Part shown: piece after piece, positions 17,002 to 26,122 of the stretch
Numbering within the stretch: position 1 is the stretch's first letter
How the letters are laid out: every line of letters starts with the position of its first letter
Assembly: GCA_022823945.1 (NCBI GenBank)
Contig: JAJEBK010000053.1
Location: 183,030 to 247,029 of the forward strand
Length of the DNA: 64,000 bases
DNA from: Anaerolineae bacterium
GTDB lineage: Bacteria > Chloroflexota > Anaerolineae > Aggregatilineales > Phototrophicaceae
Reading direction: 5' to 3'
Notes under the pieces: generated by a model
What the model saw: only the letters and a program-made list of their open reading frames with translations
What the model was told of the DNA's origin: nothing
Databases searched by the model: none
Made by a program: the position numbers and the translations under genes

Positions 17002-17682
17002 TTAATCCGCGCCCAGCAATCGCTGCCGGCGTTCTTCCAGCTGCAGTTCGACTTGACCGATGCCGACTGTGTCTTCGATCTGGTCGGACAGCTTGCGGCT
17101 GGCCATGTCGGCGCGGGCATCTTCATGGTCGATCTGCGCATAAATCGAGTCCAGCAGGCTGTCGATTTCCTGGTCGCCCGAGGTATCGAGCTTGTCCATG
17201 CTGCGCAGGGTCTTGGTCATGACTTTCTTGGTTTCCGCAAGCTCCAGCAGCGAGCGCATTTTCTCGCGTTCCTGCTTGATTGTATTCAGCCGCCCTTCCA
17301 GCTTCATGCGCATATTCAGCATGCCTTGATATTGCTCTTGCTGCGCTTGCCATTGTTCGTAATATTCTTGCGCCAGCTCTTGTTTGGTATTCATTTCGGC
17401 TTGGGCGGCAGCAGCCAAATCGTTCTTGCCGCGCAGGAGCAAGGTATCGATGTCGCGATCCAGCTTGTCGGTCTGGTTGGAGAATTCTTCGTATTTGCGC
17501 TTGAGCGTGCGCACCGACCCGCCCACGGTCGCCGCAGAATCCTCGAGCGCGTCAAGGTTGCGTTCCACTTGGCGGATGTACTCGTCCATGACTTTGAGCG
17601 AGTTGGTTTCCAGGGCGCGGTCGATCATGCCATGCAGATTGGCGCTGAATAATGTGCGGACTTTCTGTAATATCGACGGCAT
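17002..17682 (-). CDS. pspA: PspA/IM30 (ESCRT-III-like) membrane-stress protein
   Basis: 226 residues, usual PspA length. It starts MPSILQKVRTLFSANLHGMI, the amphipathic membrane-binding helix, then MIDRALETNSLKVMDEYIRQ with the family's conserved dimer contacts. The remainder is almost wholly alpha-helical coiled coil (residues about 30-220). PspA proteins polymerise on and remodel damaged inner membranes. The start was chosen at this ATG because the family begins here and AGGA lies ten bases upstream; the open frame continues further upstream without family similarity. A membrane coiled-coil gene follows in the same operon. No PspF- or PspBC-like gene is nearby. Confidence 0.9.
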   Translation of the reverse strand: MPSILQKVRTLFSANLHGMIDRALETNSLKVMDEYIRQVERNLDALEDSAATVGGSVRTLKRKYEEFSNQTDKLDRDIDTLLLRGKNDLAAAAQAEMNTKQELAQEYYEQWQAQQEQYQGMLNMRMKLEGRLNTIKQEREKMRSLLELAETKKVMTKTLRSMDKLDTSGDQEIDSLLDSIYAQIDHEDARADMASRKLSDQIEDTVGIGQVELQLEERRQRLLGAD

Positions 17683-17787
17683 CTTTGGGCATTCCTTTGC
17701 TGAGTTGGCTTGTCTGCAACTTGGCTGTCTGTGAGTATAACATAGGCGCGGGCTGCGCATAATAGTGGCTTGCCGCGCTTACTGGGA

Positions 17788-18828
17788 TTACGCAGAAGCG
17801 CCCGTCTGGTTGCATTGGCAGCGATGGATCGCCAGCAGGTCTGCCAGCAGCGCAGCGCCCGTCTCGTGGCTGCCAGCCCCCGCGCCGATCAGCGTGACCG
17901 CGCCCAGCAAATCCGTTTCCAGCGTGATGGCGTTGGTGGTGCCGGCGACGCTGGCCAGCGGGTCGGTCGTGGGCAGGCGCATCGCCTCGACCGTGCCGCC
18001 ACTGGGCGAGGCTTGGGCGATCAGCTTGTAACGTTGGTTTTGCTCGCGCGCCCGGCTGATATCATCTGCGCTGAGGCCGCCGATGCCGCTGACTTGCAAG
18101 TCACCCATGGTCAGGCGGCTGCCAAAGAGCGCGTTCGCCAGGATGAGCAGCTTGCCGGCCGCGTCCCAGCCATCGACATCGCCACTCGGGTCGGCTTCGG
18201 CATAACCCAGCTTCTGGGCTTTCTCCAGCGCGGCACGATAATTTTCGCCGCTTTCCATCTGCGTCAGGATATAATTTGTCGTCCCATTGAGGATGCCACG
18301 CGCGCCGGTGATCTGACAGCCAGCCAGGGCTTCCTGCGCCAGCTGCATGGTGGGCGTGCCAGCCATGACGGTTGCTTCGCAGCGCATCTGCACGCCATTT
18401 GCCGCTGCCCGCGCCTGCAAATCGGCGTAGCGCAGCGCGACTGGTCCTTTGTTCGCCAGCGCCAGGTGCATGCCCGCATCCAGCGCGCGATAGCAGGTAG
18501 CCAACGCTGGCTGGGCAGTTTCCAGGTTGGTCGGGCTAAGCTCGAGCAGCGCATCGGCAGCGCCCGGCGTGATCATGTCGGCAGCAGACAAGTCTCGCTG
18601 CAAGCCCGCGCCCGCTGGATAGCTTGCAAAACTGCCCGCCTTCGCAGCAGTCAGCAGGGCGGGGATATCCAGCCCAGCGGCGCAATACAGGCTGCCACGC
18701 GTGGCGGTAACTACGCCAACGATGCTGGCTTCAAAACCATATTTCGCGCGCAGGTTGTTCGTCTTGTCGCGCAGGATCTCGGCGAATCCCCGCCCGACCG
18801 CTCCAAAACCAATCAGTATCAGCCGCAT
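17788..18828 (-). CDS. hom: Homoserine dehydrogenase
   Basis: 346 residues. It reduces aspartate semialdehyde to homoserine with NAD(P)H for threonine and methionine synthesis. The Rossmann motif is LIGFGAVGRGFAEIL. ALANKGPVAL contains the catalytic Lys region. ILNGTTNYILTQM and GYAEADPSGDVDGWDAAGKL are the signature of the catalytic domain. The protein stops at about residue 346 with no C-terminal ACT domain, so feedback inhibition through that domain is not expected. Its start overlaps the end of the upstream peroxiredoxin gene by ten bases, which suggests translational coupling. Confidence 0.95.
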   Translation of the reverse strand: MRLILIGFGAVGRGFAEILRDKTNNLRAKYGFEASIVGVVTATRGSLYCAAGLDIPALLTAAKAGSFASYPAGAGLQRDLSAADMITPGAADALLELSPTNLETAQPALATCYRALDAGMHLALANKGPVALRYADLQARAAANGVQMRCEATVMAGTPTMQLAQEALAGCQITGARGILNGTTNYILTQMESGENYRAALEKAQKLGYAEADPSGDVDGWDAAGKLLILANALFGSRLTMGDLQVSGIGGLSADDISRAREQNQRYKLIAQASPSGGTVEAMRLPTTDPLASVAGTTNAITLETDLLGAVTLIGAGAGSHETGAALLADLLAIHRCQCNQTGASA

Positions 18829-19307
18829 GATCGCCTCCCTTTCGTTTGCGCCAGCCCTTCGACAGCGGCCAGGGCTTTTTCGACGCTGGCTTGTGGACGC
18901 ACGCCGATCTGCTGCTCGACCAAGATGCCATCTTCGTCAATGACCCAGTAAGAACGGGTGATCATGGGCAGCTTGATCAAACGCATATCCAAGCCCCAGG
19001 CGCCCCATTCGTCCAGCATGTTGTGCTCGGGGTCGGAAAGCAGGTCGTATTGCAGGCTGCGCTCGGCTTTCCATTTGGCCAGGGTGCTTTCGCTGTCGGC
19101 GCTGATGCCCAAAACCACCGCGTCGTTCGCTTCGATCTGTGGCAAGGCATCGCGGAAGCCACAGGCCTGATTGGTGCAGCCCATCGTATTGGCTTTGGGG
19201 AAAGCGAAAATGATGACGCGCCGCCCACGAAAGTCGCTGAGACGCACAAGTTGCCCATCCTGATTGCGCAGCGCGAATTGCGGTGCCGGCTGCCCAGTTG
19301 CTGGCAT
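18819..19307 (-). CDS. bcp: Bcp-type thioredoxin-dependent peroxiredoxin (first copy)
   Basis: 162 residues, thioredoxin fold. The peroxidatic Cys44 lies in TMGCTNQAC, and Cys49 is in the place of the atypical-2-Cys resolving residue of E. coli Bcp. GISADSESTLAKW and YDLLSDPEHNMLDEWGAWG are characteristic. It reduces H2O2 and organic peroxides using thioredoxin. A second Bcp paralog with the same cysteine spacing lies at 24278-24745, and they share an unusual CGFRD segment. It forms a short same-strand cluster with the homoserine dehydrogenase gene downstream and the MFS gene upstream. Confidence 0.9.
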   Translation of the reverse strand: MPATGQPAPQFALRNQDGQLVRLSDFRGRRVIIFAFPKANTMGCTNQACGFRDALPQIEANDAVVLGISADSESTLAKWKAERSLQYDLLSDPEHNMLDEWGAWGLDMRLIKLPMITRSYWVIDEDGILVEQQIGVRPQASVEKALAAVEGLAQTKGRRSCG

Positions 19308-19325
19308 GCTCTTCCTCCTCGGGCG

Positions 19326-21350
19326 CTAGTGATTGTCGGCCAGGCCGTGCTCGGCATCTTCTGCCTGGGCGAGTCGCTGTCCAGCGCCGATGTCAACGCG
19401 GCTGAGCATATACCCGCCCAGCACGAACAAAACGATCAAACTCAATATCGCGGGCCGCGTGCTGCCCAGCGCAATCCCCGCAAAGGCGAAGATCAAAGGA
19501 CCAATGATGGACGCGAACTTCTCCATAATGGCATAGAAGCCGAAGAATTCCCCGCTCTTGGCTTTTGGACACAAGCTGGCGTACAAGCTGCGGCTGAGCG
19601 CCTGGCTGCCACCCTGCACCATGGCCACCATCATCGCCAGCATCCAAAATTCGACTGTCGAATTGAGCAGAAAGCCCCAGCAGGCGATGATGCTATAGAC
19701 GAGCAGCGACAACAAAATGCTGCGCCGCGTATCCAGCCAGTTGGACAAGCCGACAAAACGCGACTTCAAGAACCAGGCCACCGCCAGCGCCAAAACTTCA
19801 AATGCCAGGATAATGCCGGCGATGACGGGCAAGCTGCTCTGCCGCGCTGCAACCTGGACTTCGACCTGCGATACCGCGATAGCGCTGCGCTCGGGGTCGA
19901 CGGATGCGTTGACGATTTCCAGCGCGTGTTGGCCCGGCACCGCGACTTCCAGCGTGGAGCTTTCGCCATAGCGAATTGTTTCGCCATAGGTGTCGATGAT
20001 GACAGGCTGACCGCCGGCGTCGAGCAGGGCATCGCCATCCAGCCGGAAGCCGATGAGTCCGCCATCGGGAGCGCGCCGATAAGTCAGCTGCACATGCTGC
20101 CCGTTGTAAAGCAGGGTCTGCGTTGCGCCGATCTCATCGCTGAACGCATAACTCAGGTCATCGGGCAGGCCGGTCAACGCCGCTGTCAAACTGCCGATCA
20201 AGCCTTCGCCCACCAGGTCATCGCCGGGCACGGTGAGCGCGCGCCAAGCGCCAGTGGCTTCAAAATAGCCACTATCCAGCGCATAACTGCCTTCGCCAAC
20301 GCGCACATCCTCGCTCTGGTAGGGCAGGGGCTGCGCGCCACTGATATCGGCGGGCAACGATGCAGCCAAGCCCAAGCCCAACAAGGGCAATGCGATGGCG
20401 TTGATGAGGATGAAAGCCAGGTAAAATGGCGCGCGCGAATCGTTGTGCGCCGGCAAACGCCCAAAGATGATGCTGAACGGAATGCCCGCGAATTGCACCA
20501 GCAAAATCGCCAGAACCAGCTCCGTCAACTCAAATCCCAACTCTGCCCCATATATCGCCGCCACTGCGATGATCGTGCCGATGGCATCGTTGTATATCAG
20601 GAAGGCCAACAGATACTTGAAGAGTTCGCGGTACTTGCGGATGTTGCCGAAGGTCGTGCGCAGGCGCTTGATGCTGGCGCCCAGCACAGTCTCGCCTGTC
20701 AAGGCTGCTTCCAAAGCGGGCGGCTCGGGCACGCGGCGCAAGATAGGCAGAGAAAAAACCAGCCACCAAACCGCCACGCTCAAAAATGACAGGCGCAATC
20801 CGGCATTTTCAAAGAGGCTATCGGGGATGAAAAAAAACATGGCCACATTGATCGCCAGCAGCAATCCGCCGCCCAGATAGCCCAGCGCATATCCGCGCGT
20901 GGAAACCCAGTCCCGGTCTTGCGGGCGCGCCACATGCGGCAGCAGCGCGTCATAAAACACGATGGAACCGCCGAAGCCGATGCGTCCCAACACAAATACC
21001 AGCGATGCCAGCAGCCAGTCGCCGGTGTTGACGAAGACCAGCAGACCCGTTCCGACGACGCCCAAGCCGATAAATATGGCAAGGAAACGTTTCTTGCTGC
21101 GCATCACATCGGAGATCGTGCCCAGGATGGGCGACAAGATCGCCAGCACAAAGAGCGAAAAACTGATCGTCAGCGACCAATAGGCGGTGGCGGTGGCTTC
21201 GCTGGGCAAGGTGCTGCCGGCGACTGTGCTGTAATAGACGGGCAGCAGGCTGGCGAGAATGGTGGTGGCGAAGGCGCTGTTCGCCCAATCGTACATCGCC
21301 CAGGCGTTGATGCGCCGCTTGTAGCTGGTTTCGTCTCGCGCTGCTGCCAT
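19326..21350 (-). CDS. UMF1/Atg22-type MFS transporter with large extracytoplasmic insertion
   Basis: 674 residues. The N-terminal half (INAWAMYDWANSAFATTI, then ILGTISDVMRSKKRF between helices 2 and 3) identifies the UMF1 branch of the major facilitator superfamily. At about residues 330-505 the membrane domain is interrupted by some 175 polar residues with no helices (YALDSGYFEATG, YGETIRYGESSTLEVAV), looking like one or two beta-sandwich modules. The last four helices then follow, with the late signature WMLAMMVAMVQGGSQALSRS and GEFFGFYAIMEKF. UMF1 proteins normally have about 430-480 residues. The start was set at MAAARDETS because AAGGG lies seven bases upstream. The substrate is unknown. 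Confidence 0.8.
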   Translation of the reverse strand: MAAARDETSYKRRINAWAMYDWANSAFATTILASLLPVYYSTVAGSTLPSEATATAYWSLTISFSLFVLAILSPILGTISDVMRSKKRFLAIFIGLGVVGTGLLVFVNTGDWLLASLVFVLGRIGFGGSIVFYDALLPHVARPQDRDWVSTRGYALGYLGGGLLLAINVAMFFFIPDSLFENAGLRLSFLSVAVWWLVFSLPILRRVPEPPALEAALTGETVLGASIKRLRTTFGNIRKYRELFKYLLAFLIYNDAIGTIIAVAAIYGAELGFELTELVLAILLVQFAGIPFSIIFGRLPAHNDSRAPFYLAFILINAIALPLLGLGLAASLPADISGAQPLPYQSEDVRVGEGSYALDSGYFEATGAWRALTVPGDDLVGEGLIGSLTAALTGLPDDLSYAFSDEIGATQTLLYNGQHVQLTYRRAPDGGLIGFRLDGDALLDAGGQPVIIDTYGETIRYGESSTLEVAVPGQHALEIVNASVDPERSAIAVSQVEVQVAARQSSLPVIAGIILAFEVLALAVAWFLKSRFVGLSNWLDTRRSILLSLLVYSIIACWGFLLNSTVEFWMLAMMVAMVQGGSQALSRSLYASLCPKAKSGEFFGFYAIMEKFASIIGPLIFAFAGIALGSTRPAILSLIVLFVLGGYMLSRVDIGAGQRLAQAEDAEHGLADNH

Positions 21351-21437
21351 TGCCTGACCCTTCTTGCGCTTGCATCGCGCGGGATGTTCGCCTGCGATCA
21401 TTCGCATATTCTACCCAATATCGCCGCCGTGGATACA

Positions 21438-21569
21438 CCCGCATCCCCAGCCCCTTGCCCCCAAAATGAGGGAAAGGGAGCGCCACTATGTTTTGAAGTC
21501 CCTCCCTCTTTATGGGCAAGGGATTTAGGGTGGGAGCAATGGTGGCCTATCCACGATTCTCATCACTCC
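21438..21569. repeat. Dispersed intergenic repeats, including a 66-bp unit shared with 58011-58076
   Basis: Bases 21506-21569 (CTCTTTATG...TTTAGGGTGGGAGCAAT...ATCCACGATTCTCATCACTCC) recur with few changes at 58011-58076. Directly before it, CCAGCCCCTTGCCCCCAAAATGAGG resembles 60107-60152. These lie between the divergent MFS and membrane-protein genes and carry no open frame of interest. Confidence 0.75.
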
Positions 21570-21632
21570 CCTGTTGGCGCGCTGGGTCCGCCGATTATTG
21601 ATTAGACCGAAGGCTTGCTGTAGGCTGTGCAC

Positions 21633-22790
21633 ATGTTTGGCACGCGCGACCTCCATCCCGGTTTGTTTCTGACCCTGGCGCTGGCTGCCTTTGCGGCGCT
21701 GCCAACCTGGCCAGATGCGGGTTCGCTGTTGTGCAGCGCGCTGGCGGGCGGGGGGATGTACCTGTTTTGCCACCGGCGCTATGGACGGCTGGGCGCGTTG
21801 CTGGCGGGGCTGGTCTATGCCTATAGCCCCTGCTTGCTGTTGGCGCGGGGTGACTGGCGCGAATTGTTGGCGCTGGCGCTGCTGCCGCTCTTGCTGTGGC
21901 GGGTCGATGCCCTGCGCGACAAGCCCAGCGGCTCCAGTTTTACACCGGTTTGCCTGCTGCAAGCTGCCTTGCTGGCCGCGCATGTGGTTTCATTTGGGCT
22001 GACACTGCTGGTTTTTGGCTGGGTCTGCTTTGAAATGACAATTCAAGCGTTCAACCGCGAGTCGAGCCGGCTGCGCGCGCGCCCCGGTCTGATTGCGCTG
22101 CTGGCGCTGCTGCTGGGCATGGCAATTGGCGCGCCCTTCGTCTCGCTGCAAACGCCGGCAATCCCATACGAGCTTGTCCCGCTCGATGCCCTGCTGTCGC
22201 CGCCGGCGCTTGACTCGGGCGAGCCTGGTCTGTTGCCCAGTCCGGGCTTGGCGCAGTGGCTATTGGCGCTGCTTGGCGCTGCCACCGCCTTTGGCTTGTA
22301 TATTCGCGGCTACCGTACGCGCCATCCCAATACATTCTTGGGAATAGCTTTCTTCGCGCTCGCCGCTTTGGGATTGCTGGCTTGGGCGCAGACGCCAGCT
22401 TATGCGGCCATTGCCGTCTGTTTGGCTTGTACAGCCGCTTCAAATGGCATCGGGCTGATGCGATTGCCTGCGCGTTATCAATCTAGCCTCATCGCTTTGA
22501 CTGTGGCGCTGCCCATCATCAGCAGCATACCCTTGTTGGCGCTGCCCACTCGCGAAGATGCCGCGAGCGATTCGCTGGGGCTGCTGCTGTCGCTGGATGC
22601 CACGGCCGGCTTGGCTTTGTTGGCGCTGGCTGGCGCGCTGGTTGTGTCGATGCGCATGGGCGCTGAGCAACTGCCACCCCGCCGCTACTGGGCATCCCCG
22701 CCTTTGACGCGCCTGGCTGTTATCGGCGTGCTGGCGGGCGGCGCGCTGGCGCTGTCTGTGTGGCTGATTACCCATTCGTTTTACATTTGA
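21633..22790 (+). CDS. Polytopic membrane protein of unknown function (YfhO-like N-terminal pattern)
   Basis: 385 residues with about ten membrane helices and almost no soluble part. The segment GRLGALLAGLVYAYSPCLLL followed by ARGDWRELLALALLPLLLW resembles the early helices of YfhO-like or GT-C-fold membrane proteins of Chloroflexota, which have a conserved small loop with acidic residues at this point. The C-terminal half has no recognisable motif. The start is uncertain between GTG 21627 and ATG 21633; no strong ribosome-binding site is seen. It is tail-to-tail with the SH3 surface protein. Confidence 0.6.
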   Translation: MFGTRDLHPGLFLTLALAAFAALPTWPDAGSLLCSALAGGGMYLFCHRRYGRLGALLAGLVYAYSPCLLLARGDWRELLALALLPLLLWRVDALRDKPSGSSFTPVCLLQAALLAAHVVSFGLTLLVFGWVCFEMTIQAFNRESSRLRARPGLIALLALLLGMAIGAPFVSLQTPAIPYELVPLDALLSPPALDSGEPGLLPSPGLAQWLLALLGAATAFGLYIRGYRTRHPNTFLGIAFFALAALGLLAWAQTPAYAAIAVCLACTAASNGIGLMRLPARYQSSLIALTVALPIISSIPLLALPTREDAASDSLGLLLSLDATAGLALLALAGALVVSMRMGAEQLPPRRYWASPPLTRLAVIGVLAGGALALSVWLITHSFYI

Positions 22791-22801
22791 GCCAGGTCTG
22801 C

Positions 22802-24256
22802 CTAATAGCCGCTGCCGGGGTCTGGATAGGCGTGGCCCCCACCAAAGCTGAAAGACGGCGTGGGCGTGGCGCGGGTGGGCAGGGGCACCTGATAGTCGAC
22901 CGGCAGCGAGCCGATTACCGATTGCGTCGTCAATGTAAACAGCGCCATCCAGCCGATGGCATCAGCCGTCTGCACCTTGACCCAGGGGCTATAGGGACTG
23001 CGCGCCAGCAGCTTGGTTTCTGTGCCGAGGGGCAGCGTGCGCAAGACCTGGAATGCTGTATCGGGCGCGGCACGCAGATTCCCGCCGGCAGGCACATTGA
23101 CGACCGCGCGCTTGGCATGGACGCCCAGGCGCTGGGGTGGCGGCGGCGCATCGTCATAGACCGGCATGCCCTCATCTAGATTCTTCGCCAGCAAGCCAGC
23201 GCTCATCCAGCCCATTTCGCCATTGCCCAGCCGGATGTGCAGCCACTCGCCATTGCTGCTTGTGCCCAGCACGCTCATGATTTCGCCGGCTGGCACCAGG
23301 TAGAGCAGCCGCCCGTTGATATCCGGCGCTGCCCGCATATTGACGCCGCCCTGCGTCTGCGCATAACCTGGCTGCGGGATGGGCAGGGGGCGTGGGAACA
23401 GCGCGATTGGCAGGTCTTCTATGGCCGCATAGTCCAGCAAACTCGCTTCGGCGGGCAAATCTGAAGGCGTCGTCCAATCACCCGCGGCATAAGCCAGGCT
23501 GGCTTGCGTGCCCACGACCAATGACAGGCTGCGCGCGCCGACGCTCAAGCGGGCGCTCCCCTCGATGACGACGAAATGACTGCTCTGCGCTTGCGTCATT
23601 ACGATGAGCGTGCCATCAACCGCAGCGGCCACGCCATTGATTTCCAGCCGCGCAGATTGTCCATAGCGACTTTGCACGACCAGCGCGCCAACCGGCGGCA
23701 AGGCAGCGCAACCTGCGTTTGTCGGCCCGCTTTCGATGGTCAACTCGCGCCAATTTCCGGCGCTGGACAGCTTGCGCAGCTCCACCTCGCCGATGATCAA
23801 AGCATCCGCCGGCAGATTCTGCGCCATCCGCAGCCACACCAAGCCAATGCCCGCATCCAGCGAAAAAGGCGGTGTGCGCAGCAGGTCGATGCTTTCGGCA
23901 GCTATTTGCGCCCCGGTTACGATGTCTACAGCCGGTCCGCCGTTGCAAATCGTGCCGGCTTCTGCCGCCAGGCAAAAGTCACTGGCAGCCGTGTAGCGCT
24001 GCAACAGCGCCGCTTGGCAGGTATCGTCATCCAGACCAACTACAACTGTGGTTGCGCTTGCGCTTGCGATTGGCGCAGTTGTCACGACGCGCACGACCGT
24101 CGGCACACGCGTCATCAGGGCGGTCGGCGTAACCACGATGACGCGCGGAACGGCTGTCGGGATGGGGCTTGCCGAAGGCGCTGCGCAACGAACCAGCGTC
24201 AGCGCGAGCAACACCAGCCAACCGAAACGCGAGGCGCTGCGCCAGTCAAGTGACAT
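22802..24256 (-). CDS. Secreted or lipid-anchored protein with two SH3b domains
   Basis: 484 residues. A hydrophobic N-terminal segment ends in LTLVRC, a poor lipobox, so lipid anchoring is possible but not certain. A Thr/Val/Pro-rich linker (about 30-75) follows. The middle region (about 80-290) is unassigned and contains four or more cysteines and a FecR-like stretch (GSARLSVGARSLSLVVGTQA). Two SH3b domains come next, at about 305-365 (VNMRAAPDINGRLLYLV) and 385-450 (GNLRAAPDTAFQVLRTL). The tail is Pro/Gly/Ser-rich. The architecture suggests a cell-surface or wall-binding protein. It is distinct from the SH3/HEACH array, since there are no NCC repeats and no HEACH motif. Confidence 0.65.
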   Translation of the reverse strand: MSLDWRSASRFGWLVLLALTLVRCAAPSASPIPTAVPRVIVVTPTALMTRVPTVVRVVTTAPIASASATTVVVGLDDDTCQAALLQRYTAASDFCLAAEAGTICNGGPAVDIVTGAQIAAESIDLLRTPPFSLDAGIGLVWLRMAQNLPADALIIGEVELRKLSSAGNWRELTIESGPTNAGCAALPPVGALVVQSRYGQSARLEINGVAAAVDGTLIVMTQAQSSHFVVIEGSARLSVGARSLSLVVGTQASLAYAAGDWTTPSDLPAEASLLDYAAIEDLPIALFPRPLPIPQPGYAQTQGGVNMRAAPDINGRLLYLVPAGEIMSVLGTSSNGEWLHIRLGNGEMGWMSAGLLAKNLDEGMPVYDDAPPPPQRLGVHAKRAVVNVPAGGNLRAAPDTAFQVLRTLPLGTETKLLARSPYSPWVKVQTADAIGWMALFTLTTQSVIGSLPVDYQVPLPTRATPTPSFSFGGGHAYPDPGSGY

Positions 24257-24277
24257 GCCAGGATGGCAGCGAGCCGA

Positions 24278-24745
24278 CTAGCTGCCGCTGCGCGCCAGGA
24301 ACTTCAGCGCCTTTTCGATGCTTTTCTTGGGGCTGATCTTCACCTGCTCGTCCAGCACGGCACCATCTTCGCCGATGATCCAATGCGAGCGGATGACTCC
24401 CATATACTTCTTGCCATACATCGACCGTTCGTCCCAAGCTCCCCAGGCTTCCAGGACCTGGTGGTCGGGATCAGAAAGCAGGTCATAGCCAAGCTGCTCT
24501 TTGTCGATCCACTTTGCCAGCGCGGCCGGTTCATCCGGGCTAAGCCCCAGCACAACCGCGTCTGCCGTCTCGATCTGGGCGAAGTTGTCGCGGAAGCCGC
24601 AAGCCTGCGCCGTGCAGCCCGATGTGCCGGCTCTGGGATAGGCGAAAAGCAGAACTTTCTTGCCACGATAGTCGCTGAGTCTGACCGCCTCGCCATGTTG
24701 ATTCTTCAGTTCAAAGTCGGGCGCTTTTTCACCTGCGCTGGGCAT
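24278..24745 (-). CDS. bcp: Bcp-type thioredoxin-dependent peroxiredoxin (second copy)
   Basis: 155 residues from MPSAGEKAPDF, chosen because AAGGA lies seven bases upstream; the frame can be extended seven codons. The peroxidatic Cys44 sits in TSGCTAQACGFRD with Cys49 as likely resolving residue. LGLSPDEPAALAKW and LLSDPDHQVLEAWGAW match the first copy at 18819-19307, from which it differs throughout, so it is an old paralog. It lies directly upstream of the SH3 surface protein gene on the same strand (21-base gap), and the two may be co-transcribed. Confidence 0.9.
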   Translation of the reverse strand: MPSAGEKAPDFELKNQHGEAVRLSDYRGKKVLLFAYPRAGTSGCTAQACGFRDNFAQIETADAVVLGLSPDEPAALAKWIDKEQLGYDLLSDPDHQVLEAWGAWDERSMYGKKYMGVIRSHWIIGEDGAVLDEQVKISPKKSIEKALKFLARSGS

Positions 24746-24860
24746 ATACCTGTCCTTTCGCCGCAAATATGGATAGGCTTCATTCTAGCGCAGAATCCCT
24801 CGCCAGCGACAAATCGCCTCCCCGCCGCTGATCAGGGCAATCGCATTAAATTGCTTACTT

Positions 24861-24996
24861 GCCACAGAGACACAGAGGCACAGAGTTTGGTTTAGTAAGG
24901 TAGAACAATTCGGAATCCTTGTTGAAATGAGGGCGAGCTATCAGCCGCTCAATATTAAATTGAACGCATTGCTCTGTGTCTCAGTGCCTCTGTGGC
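24861..24996. repeat. MITE-like element with CACAGAG inverted arms
   Basis: The left arm (24861-24885, GCCACAGAGACACAGAGGCA...) and right arm (24972-24996) are inverted copies matching at 22 of 25 positions and enclose about 86 bases with no open frame. The arms consist of CACAGAG units. It fills most of the 276-base gap between the peroxiredoxin and the NUDIX-like gene. Confidence 0.75.
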
Positions 24997-25021
24997 AATT
25001 ATTTGATTTATTTGGACGCTG

Positions 25022-26119
25022 TCACTTTGGGTTTCGTTTTGATGCGATTGCCCGGTGCCGCTGATTGATGAGCTGTCGCGCCATATCAATGCCCAGCCAC
25101 ATGGTCGCGGTGGCTTGCGCCGGCATGCGCAGATGCAGCTCGGGCGGGAAATGCGCCAGAAACGCTTCGTCATTGGCGATCGGCGCGCGGACGATGCTGC
25201 CGGCCTGTGTCTCGGCGGCTGTTCGCAAGGGCATATCGCTTTCGGGAGCGGTGATGCGCGCATGCCAGGCCGGGTCGTGTATCAGCAGCAGGGTGCTGAC
25301 TTCCGGGCGCAAGGTCAGCAGATTGATGATGAGGCCCGTGGCGTACAATCCGGCTTTGCCCGCCGCTATCAGTTCGTTCAGATAGCGCAGCGCTGGTTCT
25401 GCATAGAAGAAGTCCCAACGCGCTGGCTGGCGCTCTTCGGGCAAGCCAAACAACTCTTCGAGAAACTCGCGAAAGACCTGATGCCGGACGCTCCATTCGC
25501 GCGAGTCTTGGAAATCGCTGGTAGTCGGGCAGAACATCATGGCGGGCAGCACATGGAACATCCCGCTGTCGAAGGCGGTATGTTGAGAACGGCGCGCCAT
25601 GATGGCTTTGTAGACGCCGGCATCGTTGAAGACTGTCAATGTGCCGATGCCAAGGGCGGCGCTGCGCTTGGTGCCTCGCAGCAGGGTGTCTTCGGGCGGG
25701 ACCTGCCGGTGATAGACATTGCGTGAAGGCGCGCGCATCCAACCCTGCGCAACAGCATGACGCAATTCCCTTTCCAGCGCCGCGCAGGTGGCCAGCATGT
25801 CAAAATAGCCCCCCAGCGCTCCCCGCAGACGCAGTGGCTGCTGGCGGATCTGCTTCAGCGTAAAGGTCGTGCCATTGAACAAGTGTGGCTTGCTATTCTG
25901 CAAATCGTGCAAGTATGCATAATCGTACATGGCGAAGTCGCGCGCTTCGGGCTTTGGCAAGGTTGGAGCGAGCAGGCTGTCGACATCGTCAATCTGCCAG
26001 GTTTCGGGATATAGAACCGTCACCGGGTGCTCTGTGCCGCCGCGCTTAAATGGCTGGCACTGATACAAGTGTTGCAAGTAATCGGTCAGGTTCTTGTAGT
26101 CGCGGTTGTCGATCGTCAT
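25022..26119 (-). CDS. Conserved hypothetical protein with NUDIX-like core
   Basis: 365 residues. The middle third resembles a NUDIX fold: LGIGTLTVFNDAGVYKAIMA as the first strands and VFREFLEELFGLPEE as a partial match to the REUXEEXGU end of the Nudix box. The glycine and the first glutamate of the box are not in their usual place, so pyrophosphohydrolase activity is doubtful. The N-terminal 130 residues and the C-terminal 100 have no known pattern. It lies on the same strand as and downstream of the NERD-AddBA-membrane operon, with three bases between it and the membrane protein gene, so it may be the last gene of that transcript. Confidence 0.5.
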   Translation of the reverse strand: MTIDNRDYKNLTDYLQHLYQCQPFKRGGTEHPVTVLYPETWQIDDVDSLLAPTLPKPEARDFAMYDYAYLHDLQNSKPHLFNGTTFTLKQIRQQPLRLRGALGGYFDMLATCAALERELRHAVAQGWMRAPSRNVYHRQVPPEDTLLRGTKRSAALGIGTLTVFNDAGVYKAIMARRSQHTAFDSGMFHVLPAMMFCPTTSDFQDSREWSVRHQVFREFLEELFGLPEERQPARWDFFYAEPALRYLNELIAAGKAGLYATGLIINLLTLRPEVSTLLLIHDPAWHARITAPESDMPLRTAAETQAGSIVRAPIANDEAFLAHFPPELHLRMPAQATATMWLGIDMARQLINQRHRAIASKRNPK

Positions 26120-26122
26120 AAA

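Noticed and set aside
18846..20789. Open frame of 647 codons opposite peroxiredoxin and MFS genes
   Set aside because: It spans two real genes on the other strand and has no domain-like pattern or ribosome-binding site.
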